IMG/VR virus record: IMGVR_UViG_3300021962_000028
Span: 1-64,000 of that record
Source: a virus
DNA length: 64,000 nt
Strand: one strand, 5' to 3'
Shown here: positions 14,360-23,672 of the stretch, in pieces
How the letters are laid out: the number at the start of each line of letters is the position of its first letter
Numbering within the stretch: the first letter of the stretch is position 1
The notes under the pieces: generated by a model
Seen by the model: only the letters and a program-made list of their open reading frames with translations
Told to the model about the DNA's origin: nothing
The model's database searches: none
Position numbers and translations under genes: made by a program

Positions 14360-16027
14360 ATGAAAAATCTAGTAAATAAGATTGAAGCCTTAAAAGAGGA
14401 GGTCACACTAGTTGAAACTAAAAAAACTCAAAAATTCTTTTTATCTGAAATGAAAAGAATTGGTATTGAAAAATTACCTTACTCTTACACATCTCTTAAA
14501 CGTTTTATTGACCCCGAAACAATGGACATCCATTATAATAAACATTATAAAGGTTATGTCGAAAAATTAAATTTGGCGTTAGATAAGAAAAAGTTTGGTG
14601 ATTTAGACTTAGAACAAATTGTAAAAACAATTAGTCGTTTTAATAAAAATGTTAGAAATAATGCAGGTGGAGCATATAACCACGCACTTTTTTGGAAAAT
14701 GTTAACACCAACACCTCAAAAACCTAAAGGTTTAATTCTTAAGAAAATTGAAACTGAGTTTGGTACTGTAGGTTCATTTAAAAAGAAATTTGATGAAATT
14801 GCAAAAGAAAGATTTGGTTCGGGTTGGGTTTGGTTAGTTGTAACTAAAAACAACTCCTTAAAAATTATGTCAACTCCAAATCAAGACAACCCATTAATGA
14901 ATGATATTAAAGATGGTGGGTACCCTATTTTGGGATTAGATTTGTGGGAACACGCTTATTATTTAAAATATCGAAACAAACGAGACGAATATATTAAAAA
15001 CTTTTGGACTGCGGTTAATTGGGAGTTTGTAGAAAAGTTATATAAAATGAAAATTGAGACGAGAATCGATGAAGAGATTGTAATGACTCAACTAATGAAT
15101 TCGTCTAATAAAGATATTCTAACTGAAGATGAAATAAAATCTCAAAGTTGTTCAACAAGCGACGAACAGATGTTTAAAAAATTATTATTCCCTCCAACAG
15201 ATTTATTAGAGAAATCTGACTCATATGGTAAATTTAAAAAAGAATATATTACAGGATGGATGGATATACTTAAAAAATCTTATCCTGAAAATTGGAGAGA
15301 AAAAAATTCTTTATTTACAGGTCACGAAGCTGGATTATATAGTAAAGAAAATGTTAGGTCATTACTTATGAACTTAACCTCATCATACACCGCTTTTTGT
15401 ATTATTCATAAAGATGTTAACGAATATCTTAAGAAAAATAATCAAAACACTATCGAATATGGGGATAACCCAAATACAAACCTAATTGAACTACGAAAAT
15501 TTTTCTCAGTCCTTGATGGGTTGAGGTCTAATATCTTTAAACGAGGGGAACAATCTAACACCCTTAGACAAATTGGTGGTGTATTAAAAAAGACTGACTG
15601 TTTAGGTAAAAGAAATGAGGAAGCAACTATGAAAATTATCAACCAAAATTATGGTGAGGGGGCTTGTACTATCGTTTCAGGTGGGGGTATGACAAAAGAT
15701 ATGTTGTCAGGAATTGATGCTAATGTAGTTATTGACGGTAAAGAATATACTTCACAGATTAAACCTTTTAAAAATATCTTTGAAAAAGACGGGTATTTTG
15801 TAGTCCAAGGTTCATCAAGTACTCAATCTTATAACAAAGTTAATTTACTTATTTTTGTTAACGTTAAATCAAAACAAGTTAGAATTTATAAAACCCCAAA
15901 AACCAGAATCTACCAAGGGAGTTATTATATTCCAAAAGAAAACGAGGTTGCAACCATATTTGCTAAGGGAGAATTGGAATTAATCGACTGTAACAAATAT
16001 TTATCTGAAAACATTATATGGGAATAA
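14360..16027 (+). CDS. Mn-type superoxide dismutase fused to a PD-(D/E)XK-like nuclease domain
   Basis: 555 residues. Residues about 38-228 are a full-length Fe/Mn superoxide dismutase. Metal ligands are H58 (DIHYNKHYKGYV), H108 (YNHALFW), D194 and H198 (DLWEHAYY). Gateway Y66 and the RNKRDEYIKNFWTAVNWEF signature are present. Active-site type is manganese-like: Gly-Gly at 103-104 and Gln175 (NQDNPLM) rather than the FeSOD glutamine near the second His. Residues 229-410 are helical and unrecognised. Residues about 418-515 look like a restriction-endonuclease fold: E420/E421 on a helix, D453 (GIDANVV), and Q466-x-K468 (TSQIK). The fusion is followed with a 10-nt overlap by the gp13-like gene. 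An LSE site at residues 28-30 could be a prohead-protease cut (inference). Confidence 0.85.
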   Translation: MKNLVNKIEALKEEVTLVETKKTQKFFLSEMKRIGIEKLPYSYTSLKRFIDPETMDIHYNKHYKGYVEKLNLALDKKKFGDLDLEQIVKTISRFNKNVRNNAGGAYNHALFWKMLTPTPQKPKGLILKKIETEFGTVGSFKKKFDEIAKERFGSGWVWLVVTKNNSLKIMSTPNQDNPLMNDIKDGGYPILGLDLWEHAYYLKYRNKRDEYIKNFWTAVNWEFVEKLYKMKIETRIDEEIVMTQLMNSSNKDILTEDEIKSQSCSTSDEQMFKKLLFPPTDLLEKSDSYGKFKKEYITGWMDILKKSYPENWREKNSLFTGHEAGLYSKENVRSLLMNLTSSYTAFCIIHKDVNEYLKKNNQNTIEYGDNPNTNLIELRKFFSVLDGLRSNIFKRGEQSNTLRQIGGVLKKTDCLGKRNEEATMKIINQNYGEGACTIVSGGGMTKDMLSGIDANVVIDGKEYTSQIKPFKNIFEKDGYFVVQGSSSTQSYNKVNLLIFVNVKSKQVRIYKTPKTRIYQGSYYIPKENEVATIFAKGELELIDCNKYLSENIIWE

Positions 16028-17130
16028 TTGCAGAACCAAATAGAACAAAATTATATACGAGAGTAAAACACCTATTAGGTGCTCCTCTTAGAAGTGTTGA
16101 ATTGGAGGATGAAATGATGGACTCATTATTAGAGTTATCAATTGGAGATTACTCTCAATACATCCAAGATTGGTTAATCGAATCACAATGGTCGGCACTA
16201 CAAAATCTTAATCTTGACGAACAATCGTTAACAAGAGCTTTCATAACGAGAAGTTTGGACTATGAGACAAGATATACTTACGCATATTCTAAAATCGTAG
16301 GTTTACAAGCTGGTGGAGATTGGGTATTGAAGAAAGACTATATTGTAACTCAAAAAAATCAACAACTTTACGAAATTCCTAAAGGTAGAGAGGTGAACGA
16401 ACTATTATGGTTTACTCCTGCAACAATGAATAACGTTATGTTTGACCCATTTGCCTTTGGGGCTATGGGAGGTCCAGGTCTTGGTGGGGTTGGAGGATTT
16501 TCTCAGTTGGGTTATTCAGGTTCGTATACTATGATGCCAGCTTTTGATATGTTATTAAGAATGCAAGAAACAAATATTCAAAGACGTATCATTGGTAGTG
16601 ATTTAACTTACAGAATAACCGCATTACCTGACGGTAAAAAAATGATTCACCTAATGAATACTCCTGGCGGTAAATGGGATTTTGGTAGTGCTAATTACCA
16701 TAACGGTAAAGTTTGGTATTGGTATTATGATGTTGATGGTGCGGATAGAGATAAATGTTTAAGTGACAATCCTGATATCGTAAAATTACCTTCAGACGTT
16801 CCTTTGGATGAAATTTCTTGGGAGGATTTGAATAATCCCGCACAACAATGGATTAGAAGATGGTTCATTGGTTTGTGTAAAGAAGCTTTAGGACGAGTTA
16901 GAGGAAAATATAGTGGTAACCTTAAAACACCTGACAGTGAACTTACTATGGATTATACAAGTTTACTAACTGAAGGTAAGGACGAAAGAGCAAAACTACA
17001 AGAAGAATTAATGGCTCGTTTAGAAAGATTAAGACCTGAAAAACAAATAGAAAAAGACGCGTTAATCGCCGAAAATCTAAATAAGGCTTTGAAATTTAGA
17101 GCGATGCCAAGACAAATATACGTAATTTAA
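16018..17130 (+). CDS. Neck protein, gp13-like head completion protein
   Basis: 370 residues (T4 gp13 has 309). The N-terminus KLYTRVKHLLGAPLRSVEL followed by EDEMMDSLLELSIGDYSQYI matches the start of gp13-like connector proteins. The C-terminal helix-rich part (QQWIRRWFIGLCKEALGRVRGKYSG, then ELMARLERL) is the most conserved region of the family. A Gly/Met-rich insertion lies at residues about 140-175 (GAMGGPGLGGVGGFSQLG). gp13 closes the filled head and joins it to the tail. The start overlaps the stop of the SOD fusion (ATATGGGAATAA), so the two are translationally linked. Confidence 0.65.
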   Translation: MGIIAEPNRTKLYTRVKHLLGAPLRSVELEDEMMDSLLELSIGDYSQYIQDWLIESQWSALQNLNLDEQSLTRAFITRSLDYETRYTYAYSKIVGLQAGGDWVLKKDYIVTQKNQQLYEIPKGREVNELLWFTPATMNNVMFDPFAFGAMGGPGLGGVGGFSQLGYSGSYTMMPAFDMLLRMQETNIQRRIIGSDLTYRITALPDGKKMIHLMNTPGGKWDFGSANYHNGKVWYWYYDVDGADRDKCLSDNPDIVKLPSDVPLDEISWEDLNNPAQQWIRRWFIGLCKEALGRVRGKYSGNLKTPDSELTMDYTSLLTEGKDERAKLQEELMARLERLRPEKQIEKDALIAENLNKALKFRAMPRQIYVI

Positions 17131-17134
17131 TTTT

Positions 17135-17470
17135 ATGGCAATAATAAGAAGTACTCCTTCGGAAAGAATAATAAACGGACAGGTTATCATATCGTCTGAA
17201 AACGCTTTAGTATCTGAAACCCAATTCAGAACAAAAGGTGAAAGTACTGTTGTAGTTAAAGATGTGGAATTTTCTAAAGTGACTTTAGACCACTCATCAA
17301 CAGACCACATAGTCATTAAGGCGTTGACTAAAGTACTAATTCTACCAAGTTCAGGAAGAATTGATGAAGAGTTTGACGAAATTCTAATAGATAAAGGAGC
17401 TTGTGTCGAATTTAAATTTATATCAGGTAATTGGTATATTTTAAGTTCAGACGGATTAAAACAATCCTAA
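17135..17470 (+). CDS. Small beta-rich protein, possible collar or neck fibre component
   Basis: 111 residues, four bases after the gp13-like gene. It is strand-rich, with repeated T-V-x-V patterns (STVVVKDVEFSKVTLDHS) and a C-terminal EFKFISGNWYILSSDG. That closing motif is common in small phage fibre and neck proteins. There is no signal peptide, Cys or catalytic motif. A neck/collar role is suggested only by position at the end of the gp13-like transcript, before a strong terminator. Confidence 0.45.
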   Translation: MAIIRSTPSERIINGQVIISSENALVSETQFRTKGESTVVVKDVEFSKVTLDHSSTDHIVIKALTKVLILPSSGRIDEEFDEILIDKGACVEFKFISGNWYILSSDGLKQS

Positions 17471-17473
17471 AAC

Positions 17474-17514
17474 AAAAAAGGAATATGTAATTTTAACATA
17501 TTCCTTTTTTTTTT
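17474..17514. terminator. Bidirectional intrinsic terminator
   Basis: GGAATATGT (17480-17488) pairs with ACATATTCC (17496-17504) around a 7-nt loop, flanked by A6 on the left and T10 on the right. It serves both the plus-strand neck genes ending at 17470 and the minus-strand polymerase gene ending at 17513. Confidence 0.9.
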
Positions 17515-20224
17515 AATTAATATATTCCTCCCAACCTTCATCCGCCAATTCATACATATAGTCAGGACTTAATCCTCGTTTATTCCAATAAATCATCTCA
17601 GGTTCTGAAATTGCTAACACATCCTCAAGTTTATCTTGACCTGACTCGTCAAATGGTTTTCCGTTAATCAACTCACATTGGTCTTTAGTAAACAATCCAC
17701 GTTTTTCGGGGTCTAAAACTAATAACCCATCTCTAACTTCATCTTTAAATACAACCAATAATGGTTCAATACGTTTGTTAAATGTGGTAATTGCTCTCGG
17801 TACATTATAATCACCAGTTAAGTCAGGATTGTCTTCCAACTCTTTAGGGTCTAACATATAACAATTTAAAACTGTGTCGTTACCTTTTTTCTGAACATCA
17901 CCGTGAGAAGCTCTAAGACCATTATTAACATAGAATATAACATCACCAAGATTAATATTTAATCCGTGTTTAATTGCCAATTCCATATGGGCCATCTTAC
18001 TCATAGAACCACCAGATTTAGTTTTTTGGGTACTTCTAATTCTGTAATCTTCTAACGATAATTTAACCTTAGCTCTTTGGGCGATTTGTTTTAAAGGAAT
18101 TCTTCGGTCAAATATTTTCTGTAAGTATTCATAGTACCATTCAACAAACTCTTGTCCCTTACCTTCCAATAATAATTTAACCCCTTTATCTAAGAACGCC
18201 TCAATATAAAGTGGTAATTTCTTAGATTTAATGGTATTACCTGTTAATTTTACTTTACCCTTAGCATCCATAACCGCATAATTCTTACGAGCTAAGTTAA
18301 TACAAGAAGGCCAAGTACCGTCAGTATCTAAGGCCATCTCACCTCTCATAAATAAGTCATTGAATTCTGCAACGTCGGCATCATCACCTGTATACTCCTT
18401 ACCCTCTTTAACTTTCCAATTTAAACCTTTACCAACATAACGTCTGTTTTCCCATCCCTCAGGTTTCGAGAAGTTGACACCGTCCGTATCCATTACAAGT
18501 GGAGTATATCCACGTTTCATAAAGAACTTAATCATCATACGAAGATATTGTCTACCCGTACAGGTAATCTGTTCTCCCATATACATATCACCCCACGCAA
18601 ACACTTGTGGAGCGGATAACGCACCGAACATCGAGTTAATAAAAATCTTAATCGGCAACTGTTTACGGTCATATGATAGAGATTTTTTAGGGTCTGTTTT
18701 CTCATACTGACCCGCCAAATTCTTATATAAGATACGAGTATCACGGAAATATTTTAACATTGCCTTCATACCTCCTGTAACGTCACATTCAGGAAACACA
18801 TCGTGTACTAACTGAATAGAAGGGTACAGGGAACTAAAGTCGAGTTTCAATACGTTTCTTGAATACCCTACTTTAAGTAATCTTGATAGTCCTCCTACGA
18901 AATCAGTTTTCTCTTGTTTTTTAGGGATTGCTAATTTGAACTTATATGACCAAGCCAACATCAACATTTTCCATAATGTTGCGGTACCCATAGTTGAAAC
19001 TCTTTCGTACGTTGTTGGAATCATAGACGCCAATAAGAACGAACCCTGATTGAATTCATCATCCACAATAAGAGTTTCTTCTAAGTCATCGTCAAGATAT
19101 CTCTCAACTATATTATCACCTGTGGTTTTAATATAAGTACCAGGGAATCTTTTGTCCAAATCGTTAAACGCAGGGTTATCCGCTCTTTTATATTTACCGT
19201 TTGTAACATTTAACCAATACTCTTCTTTCTTGGCATACATAGGTCCAATATCTAAGTGGTCAATATAGATACGGTCATCGGCTTCCGCATCAATATATTG
19301 AGTAATATATTTCAAACCCGCAGATTTAATACTCGAATTGATTGCTTGCGCTCTACGAACTGAGTGAATAATATCAATAATATTGTAACCCCATATAGAT
19401 ACCTGATTAAATCGTTCAACCTCATTTGCAAGTTTTAACATACTCTCTTTTTGAGATATTGTTCTTGCGGGATTTAAAGAACGACAGGTTTTTTTAATAT
19501 CTAAGTTAAGAGCCTGACATCTTTCAAAAATCCAAAACCAGTCGAAGTTTGCCGAATTGTAACCACCAATAATACTTGGTTTTAATTCATCAATAATATT
19601 AAAGAACTCAATAAGACCTTGTCTTTCTTGTTCTTCTGTGGCACATTCGATTACCTTTTGGTAACCTTTATTGGTTTTTATTCCAATCATAAAGATACGA
19701 CCATCCTTAGGTTCAAGTGCGGTCGTCTCTAAGTCGAATACAAGTCGAGTAACATCATTGTACTCCTCATATCCTTTAAATAAACGTTTTTCTCTTTGAA
19801 TTAAGTATTGTTCTACAGGAGGTAGAATCATTATCAAATCTTTTGCTCTCTCACTCCAAGGGTCTAATCCACCATCTCGGAAGAACTGTATTAAGGTACG
19901 GTAACCTTTTAAAGATTTTACCATATACTTAAGACCTTGTTCCATCCTATCATTACCTTTAGTCTCTAACTTTTCGATAACAATACCATACTTGGTCATA
20001 TACTCTTTCTGAGCGGCTTTTGAGTTTTGATAAAAATTCAAACCTCTTAAGTCTCCAACCCAAGCAAATGCAATAAAACTGTCTTTTTGAATTACTTTAC
20101 CCTGACCAGGGATTTCTTTGATTTTATATACTGAATCTGACACATAATCAAATTCGACCGCGACAATGAACTCTTCGGGGTCATTACCTTCTAAAAAGGT
20201 TTTAATTTCTTCTTGACTAATCAT
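17513..20224 (-). CDS. 43: Family B DNA polymerase with 3'-5' exonuclease, T4 gp43-like
   Basis: 903 residues, close to T4 gp43 (898). Exonuclease motif I is LVFDLETTAL (D164, E166) and motif II GGYNSANFDWF (N223, D228). Polymerase motif A is LKLDFSSLYPSI (D462), motif B KQLPIKIFINSMFGALSAP, and motif C VMDTDGV (D579, D581). A KSKKLP lysine-rich segment follows in the palm/thumb. All catalytic residues appear intact, so it should be the replicative, proofreading polymerase. Unlike the structural genes, it has a Bacteroidetes-like TATGTTTG element upstream and no TATTTATA motif, consistent with early or middle expression from host polymerase. The sliding clamp and other replisome genes are not in this window. 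Confidence 0.95.
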   Translation of the reverse strand: MISQEEIKTFLEGNDPEEFIVAVEFDYVSDSVYKIKEIPGQGKVIQKDSFIAFAWVGDLRGLNFYQNSKAAQKEYMTKYGIVIEKLETKGNDRMEQGLKYMVKSLKGYRTLIQFFRDGGLDPWSERAKDLIMILPPVEQYLIQREKRLFKGYEEYNDVTRLVFDLETTALEPKDGRIFMIGIKTNKGYQKVIECATEEQERQGLIEFFNIIDELKPSIIGGYNSANFDWFWIFERCQALNLDIKKTCRSLNPARTISQKESMLKLANEVERFNQVSIWGYNIIDIIHSVRRAQAINSSIKSAGLKYITQYIDAEADDRIYIDHLDIGPMYAKKEEYWLNVTNGKYKRADNPAFNDLDKRFPGTYIKTTGDNIVERYLDDDLEETLIVDDEFNQGSFLLASMIPTTYERVSTMGTATLWKMLMLAWSYKFKLAIPKKQEKTDFVGGLSRLLKVGYSRNVLKLDFSSLYPSIQLVHDVFPECDVTGGMKAMLKYFRDTRILYKNLAGQYEKTDPKKSLSYDRKQLPIKIFINSMFGALSAPQVFAWGDMYMGEQITCTGRQYLRMMIKFFMKRGYTPLVMDTDGVNFSKPEGWENRRYVGKGLNWKVKEGKEYTGDDADVAEFNDLFMRGEMALDTDGTWPSCINLARKNYAVMDAKGKVKLTGNTIKSKKLPLYIEAFLDKGVKLLLEGKGQEFVEWYYEYLQKIFDRRIPLKQIAQRAKVKLSLEDYRIRSTQKTKSGGSMSKMAHMELAIKHGLNINLGDVIFYVNNGLRASHGDVQKKGNDTVLNCYMLDPKELEDNPDLTGDYNVPRAITTFNKRIEPLLVVFKDEVRDGLLVLDPEKRGLFTKDQCELINGKPFDESGQDKLEDVLAISEPEMIYWNKRGLSPDYMYELADEGWEEYIN

Positions 20225-20281
20225 TTTTTCTATCTTTTACGTGTGGTTCATTAGCTGCCGAAAAATTCGACATTTACCTTA

Positions 20282-20289
20282 CAAACATA
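20282..20289 (-). promoter_or_regulatory. Bacteroidetes-type -7 element (TATGTTTG) upstream of the polymerase
   Basis: TATGTTTG on the minus strand matches the TAnnTTTG consensus of the Bacteroidetes housekeeping promoter. It is about 57 nt before the polymerase ATG. A convincing -33 TTTG partner at 19-21 nt is not seen, so this is a half-match. Confidence 0.4.
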
Positions 20290-20318
20290 AATATAGAAAT
20301 TTAAAAATCCGAAGTCAA

Positions 20319-20699
20319 TTAACAACAAGCAGTATCAGAAATAAAACTATCTTGGACCGTGATGAATAATTGTTCTCTAATAGGGACTATTAGGTCGCCT
20401 TGTTCGTTCTTCAACATAAACTGACCTTCGTAACGTCCAACTTTATTAGTATCTTTTTTAGTAAAAGTGTAATAAATATAATATTCTGTTGGGGTATTAG
20501 GGTCAATAAAAGTTTTTGAAACAAACCCCGCTCGTTTAGAAACTATTTTAGGGATACCCGTTTCAACATCAACCATACTAAATAGGATTGTTGAAGATTC
20601 TATCAAATCCATAAAGTTTTGATAATCACTTCTACCGTCTTTTACGACTTGCATTTTAAGTACAGGTAATGTTGCGTTTTTTTTGATATAAAATTCCAT
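20319..20699 (-). CDS. BppU-like baseplate/fibre attachment protein (tentative)
   Basis: 126 residues from the ATG at 20699. The pattern of a short N-terminal strand (KKNATLPVLKMQVV), a central ILFSMVDVETG strand, YYIYYTFTKKDTNKVGRYEGQF and a final REQLFITVQDSFI strand resembles the N-terminal beta-sandwich of BppU-type baseplate proteins. It ends in an unusual Cys-Cys. It is alone between the polymerase and the glycosyltransferase operon with its own TATTTATA motif 13 nt upstream. Virion role inferred. Confidence 0.4.
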   Translation of the reverse strand: MEFYIKKNATLPVLKMQVVKDGRSDYQNFMDLIESSTILFSMVDVETGIPKIVSKRAGFVSKTFIDPNTPTEYYIYYTFTKKDTNKVGRYEGQFMLKNEQGDLIVPIREQLFITVQDSFISDTACC

Positions 20700-20712
20700 C
20701 AAGGTTTTTTAT

Positions 20713-20720
20713 TATAAATA
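20713..20720 (-). promoter_or_regulatory. TATTTATA late-promoter-like motif
   Basis: TATTTATA on the minus strand, 13 nt before the ATG at 20699. Confidence 0.5.
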
Positions 20721-20746
20721 CCAAATTGTTCTAAATAATTACAGGG

Positions 20747-21544
20747 TTATAACATTATATCAAAATATTCTCTCCAATCCGACTTTATTAAATAAAATAA
20801 ATCTTTTTGTCTGGTATAACAAATATCAAATATTTTTTCATCGCTACCAATGTAACCGTTATTAATAGATTCGTCAATTGTCTCAACAACTAATTCCAAT
20901 AAAGGACTAATTAAGTGGGATGGAAGTAAAAAACAAGTTCCTTGTATATTCCTAATTTGAGATAAACTATGATACTCTTTATTGGAAACATTAAAGTCTT
21001 GATTGTGACTGAAGAATGTAATCTTATTATGGTCTAAATTTTTAATTTTTGACATATTAGGCCATTGTTTGTTTTGATATAAACTAATATCGTTTCTCAA
21101 ACCGCCAGCGTCGGCCCATATAACCATATCATTATTAAAATATCTTTTTTCCACGGTATCTTTAAGGAAAAATACTTTGTTGAACATAATGATATTATAC
21201 AAAGGTTGACACATTTCTGGTACATCAGGAAACCCAACTTTAGATTTAAATGAATCTGAACTCATTAAAGAAGATAATGATTCATAATACTTTTCATACA
21301 TAGGTAATTCATTTAACGGTTGTTCAACAAATACAGTCTTTTCAAGGTTAGGGTCAAATTCTTTACGGTATTTAGTCAAATCATCAATAAATTTAGATTC
21401 GGTATATACTACAATATTACAATCTAAAGATAACGTATTTCTCATCCACCACCCGTAGGTGTGATAAGACATTCTAAAATTATTCCAATTTTCTCTACCT
21501 ATGTCGTATAGAGCCATTACGATAACAGGGTTATTTATATCCAT
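20747..21544 (-). CDS. HtrL/YibB-like glycosyltransferase
   Basis: 265 residues from the ATG at 21544 (MDINNPVIVMALYDIGR). The start is embedded in the stop region of the upstream gene (ATGGATATAA). The layout fits the HtrL_YibB family of putative glycosyltransferases: LYDIGRENW near the start, a P-L-Y-N-I-I-M-F-N-K-V-F-F-L helix, and an acidic WADAGG motif (around residues 145-150) that would bind metal and nucleotide sugar. It is the last gene of a five-gene minus-strand operon of sugar transferases. Donor and acceptor are unknown. Confidence 0.65.
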   Translation of the reverse strand: MDINNPVIVMALYDIGRENWNNFRMSYHTYGWWMRNTLSLDCNIVVYTESKFIDDLTKYRKEFDPNLEKTVFVEQPLNELPMYEKYYESLSSLMSSDSFKSKVGFPDVPEMCQPLYNIIMFNKVFFLKDTVEKRYFNNDMVIWADAGGLRNDISLYQNKQWPNMSKIKNLDHNKITFFSHNQDFNVSNKEYHSLSQIRNIQGTCFLLPSHLISPLLELVVETIDESINNGYIGSDEKIFDICYTRQKDLFYLIKSDWREYFDIML

Positions 21545-22290
21545 TCCCAATTTATTTTAATATTTTTATGTTGGATGTCTACATTATTGACATCAAAATA
21601 GTTTGAAGTATTATCTGGTTTAATTAATGAACTTAATTTATAACCGTATTTGTTTAACACTGTTGGGACAAATCCTTCGTGATAAGCATAATACCCATTA
21701 TTGTGTATTTCTAATAATTTCGAAAGAGCTTTATTAGAAAATCTTGTAGTGGGAAAAAATGACCCAAACATCTCGTTAGTATTTTCAGGTAATAAATCAC
21801 CGTCACCAGGAAATCTATCAAACCAATTATTTTTTGAAAAAGTTCTATTGTCAATTGTTGGGACGTTTTCTTGAGAAATTACTCCATTTTTTTTAAAACA
21901 AAAGTATGATAAGAAATCAGAATCATCACTATCAGTTTTAATAAAAAATTCATCCCAATTTTTCATTTTAATATCATCATCAAAAAACCAATAAAAGTCG
22001 TAATTTGGATTTTTAACATAAAAATATAACATTCTTAAATGAGCAAAAAACCAAACAATATTTCGATTACCATACGAATTCCAATAATGATGTTTACTAA
22101 CGTTAATATTAAAATTAAACTCATCTCGAATGTCTTGTTCTGTAAACTTAAACCCCACATCAAATGACGGGTCTTTTGTAATATCAGATAACCAAACCAT
22201 TTCTTTTTTATCTTTTGGGAAGTTTTCCCAGTTATTAACATAACTTTGAAAAACATCAGGTGTTGTACAAATACAATGTATATTATTCAT
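21535..22290 (-). CDS. Putative glycosyltransferase (GT-A-like, FDDD motif)
   Basis: 251 residues. A short N-terminal strand (NNIHCICTTPDVF) is followed by KNPNYDFYWFFDDDIKMKNW, a hydrophobic strand ending in FDDD. That is the expected place of the metal-binding DxD motif in GT-A transferases. A later YHEGFVPTVLNKYG segment fits the catalytic-loop region. It overlaps the genes on both sides by 8-10 nt. I do not recognise the exact family; the operon context supports a sugar transferase. Confidence 0.55.
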   Translation of the reverse strand: MNNIHCICTTPDVFQSYVNNWENFPKDKKEMVWLSDITKDPSFDVGFKFTEQDIRDEFNFNINVSKHHYWNSYGNRNIVWFFAHLRMLYFYVKNPNYDFYWFFDDDIKMKNWDEFFIKTDSDDSDFLSYFCFKKNGVISQENVPTIDNRTFSKNNWFDRFPGDGDLLPENTNEMFGSFFPTTRFSNKALSKLLEIHNNGYYAYHEGFVPTVLNKYGYKLSSLIKPDNTSNYFDVNNVDIQHKNIKINWEWI

Positions 22291-23098
22291 ATTTTTTAGT
22301 TAAAAGTTCATTCCATTTAGGTATTCTATTAAATTGGTGTACTATATCATATGGGTTACCACTTTTTGTACATATTTTATCAGTAATTAATTGAGGTATT
22401 CCGTACCTGTTTTCAATGTTACCCTTAAACCCAAAACTTTCAAAAAATTGCGTTGGTCCCGCAATTGCACAGTGAACTACCCATCCATCCGTTAGATTAA
22501 AAATCTTTAATTTTTCAATCTCTTTATTTTTAACCATAACGATTAACGCTGCTTGGTCTTGAATGTTTGTAAGATTTGTACTATTTTCGCATAATTCAAA
22601 CATTCTTTTATATAATTTTATTAACGGTAATCTTTTACCTCCAATAACTCCAGAACATATTACTTCTTGGTTTCTACAATCATTATAGTCATTAGGAAAT
22701 AGTTTGTTAATCCAATCCGAATTCCAAGGTTCTTCACTTACTAATACACCTTCACCACCAACAAACACATCATAGTTTAAATCCATTTTATCAAATGGAT
22801 TTGATTGAAAAACAACATCAAAAACATCGGTTATTAAAAATAATTCGATATCAGAATTCTCTAAAAATTCAAAAGTTCTTTCAAGACGTTTATGATTTAT
22901 TCTCCAAGTATCCTGAATATTAACAGGTATTGGTATAATACCCATATCCTCACACTTTTTTAACTCATCTTCGGTTGAGTTAGTACATAATAAAATAACG
23001 TCCCCATCGACAAATTTTTTAAAACTATCTGACCATACTTTAATTTTTGAGATATGTTGACTTATGTTGTTTGAAACACCTAATAATGCTTTTTTCAT
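22283..23098 (-). CDS. Putative glycosyltransferase (PLOD-like GT-A)
   Basis: 271 residues. The N-terminal half has a Rossmann-like pattern ending in ELFLITDVFDVVFQSNPF, where DVFD takes the place of a DxD metal site. Next come VFVGGEGVLVSEEPWNSDW, a CSGVIGG loop (C-SG-xxGG is a typical acceptor loop) and QDQAAL, a usual GT-A late motif. This layout resembles the glycosyltransferase domain of viral and animal lysyl hydroxylases (PLOD/procollagen type). It overlaps the downstream gene by 8 nt and is 1 nt from the upstream one. Confidence 0.65.
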   Translation of the reverse strand: MKKALLGVSNNISQHISKIKVWSDSFKKFVDGDVILLCTNSTEDELKKCEDMGIIPIPVNIQDTWRINHKRLERTFEFLENSDIELFLITDVFDVVFQSNPFDKMDLNYDVFVGGEGVLVSEEPWNSDWINKLFPNDYNDCRNQEVICSGVIGGKRLPLIKLYKRMFELCENSTNLTNIQDQAALIVMVKNKEIEKLKIFNLTDGWVVHCAIAGPTQFFESFGFKGNIENRYGIPQLITDKICTKSGNPYDIVHQFNRIPKWNELLTKKYE

Positions 23099-23099
23099 A

Positions 23100-23672
23100 T
23101 TAACAATTATTGTTACTAATAATCAATTTATCGTTAAAATTAAGGATTGTTGGCCATAAATATTCCACGAGGTAATTGATATAATTTATTTTTTCGGTCT
23201 TAGGTAGAGTATCTCTAACTCTCTCATAAAACTCTATTGGATTTTTTAATATTAAATCTTTTGAAACTATTGATTGGGCTGAATTAATAAATTTAATTGG
23301 TTCACTATATGGTATTCCAGTATTTTTTGCATATTCAATTGTTTGTTTTAGAATGTCTTTATTATCTCTAATATAAGTCTTACCTAACGGTAAAAATTCC
23401 TTTTTAAAATCAAATCCATTAACCTTTTCAATAAATGAGTTACAATGATAAAATGGATTGTCTTGGGAAAAACAAACAAAATCAGGTAGATTATTATAAT
23501 TATCAATAATGTAGGTTAAATACACTATAGTATCAAATCCCACATTTGGTAAGTTATTCTCAAACTTATGATTGTTTTCGGGGTTTTTATTGTAAATCAC
23601 GTAATTGTGTTTTAACTCACTAACCCATTCTAAACTTTCTTTAAAATGACATATTACAACGATTAAATTCAT
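23100..23672 (-). CDS. DUF3431-like protein, probable glycan enzyme
   Basis: 190 residues. The N-terminus VVICHFKESLEWV, the segment IYNKNPENNHKFENNLPNVG, and YIIDNYNNLPDFVCFSQDNPFYH match the pattern of DUF3431, a family usually found next to glycosyltransferases. There is no DxD motif. It lies between two likely transferases in the same operon with a 4-nt overlap upstream. A role in glycan synthesis is inferred. Confidence 0.6.
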   Translation of the reverse strand: MNLIVVICHFKESLEWVSELKHNYVIYNKNPENNHKFENNLPNVGFDTIVYLTYIIDNYNNLPDFVCFSQDNPFYHCNSFIEKVNGFDFKKEFLPLGKTYIRDNKDILKQTIEYAKNTGIPYSEPIKFINSAQSIVSKDLILKNPIEFYERVRDTLPKTEKINYINYLVEYLWPTILNFNDKLIISNNNC

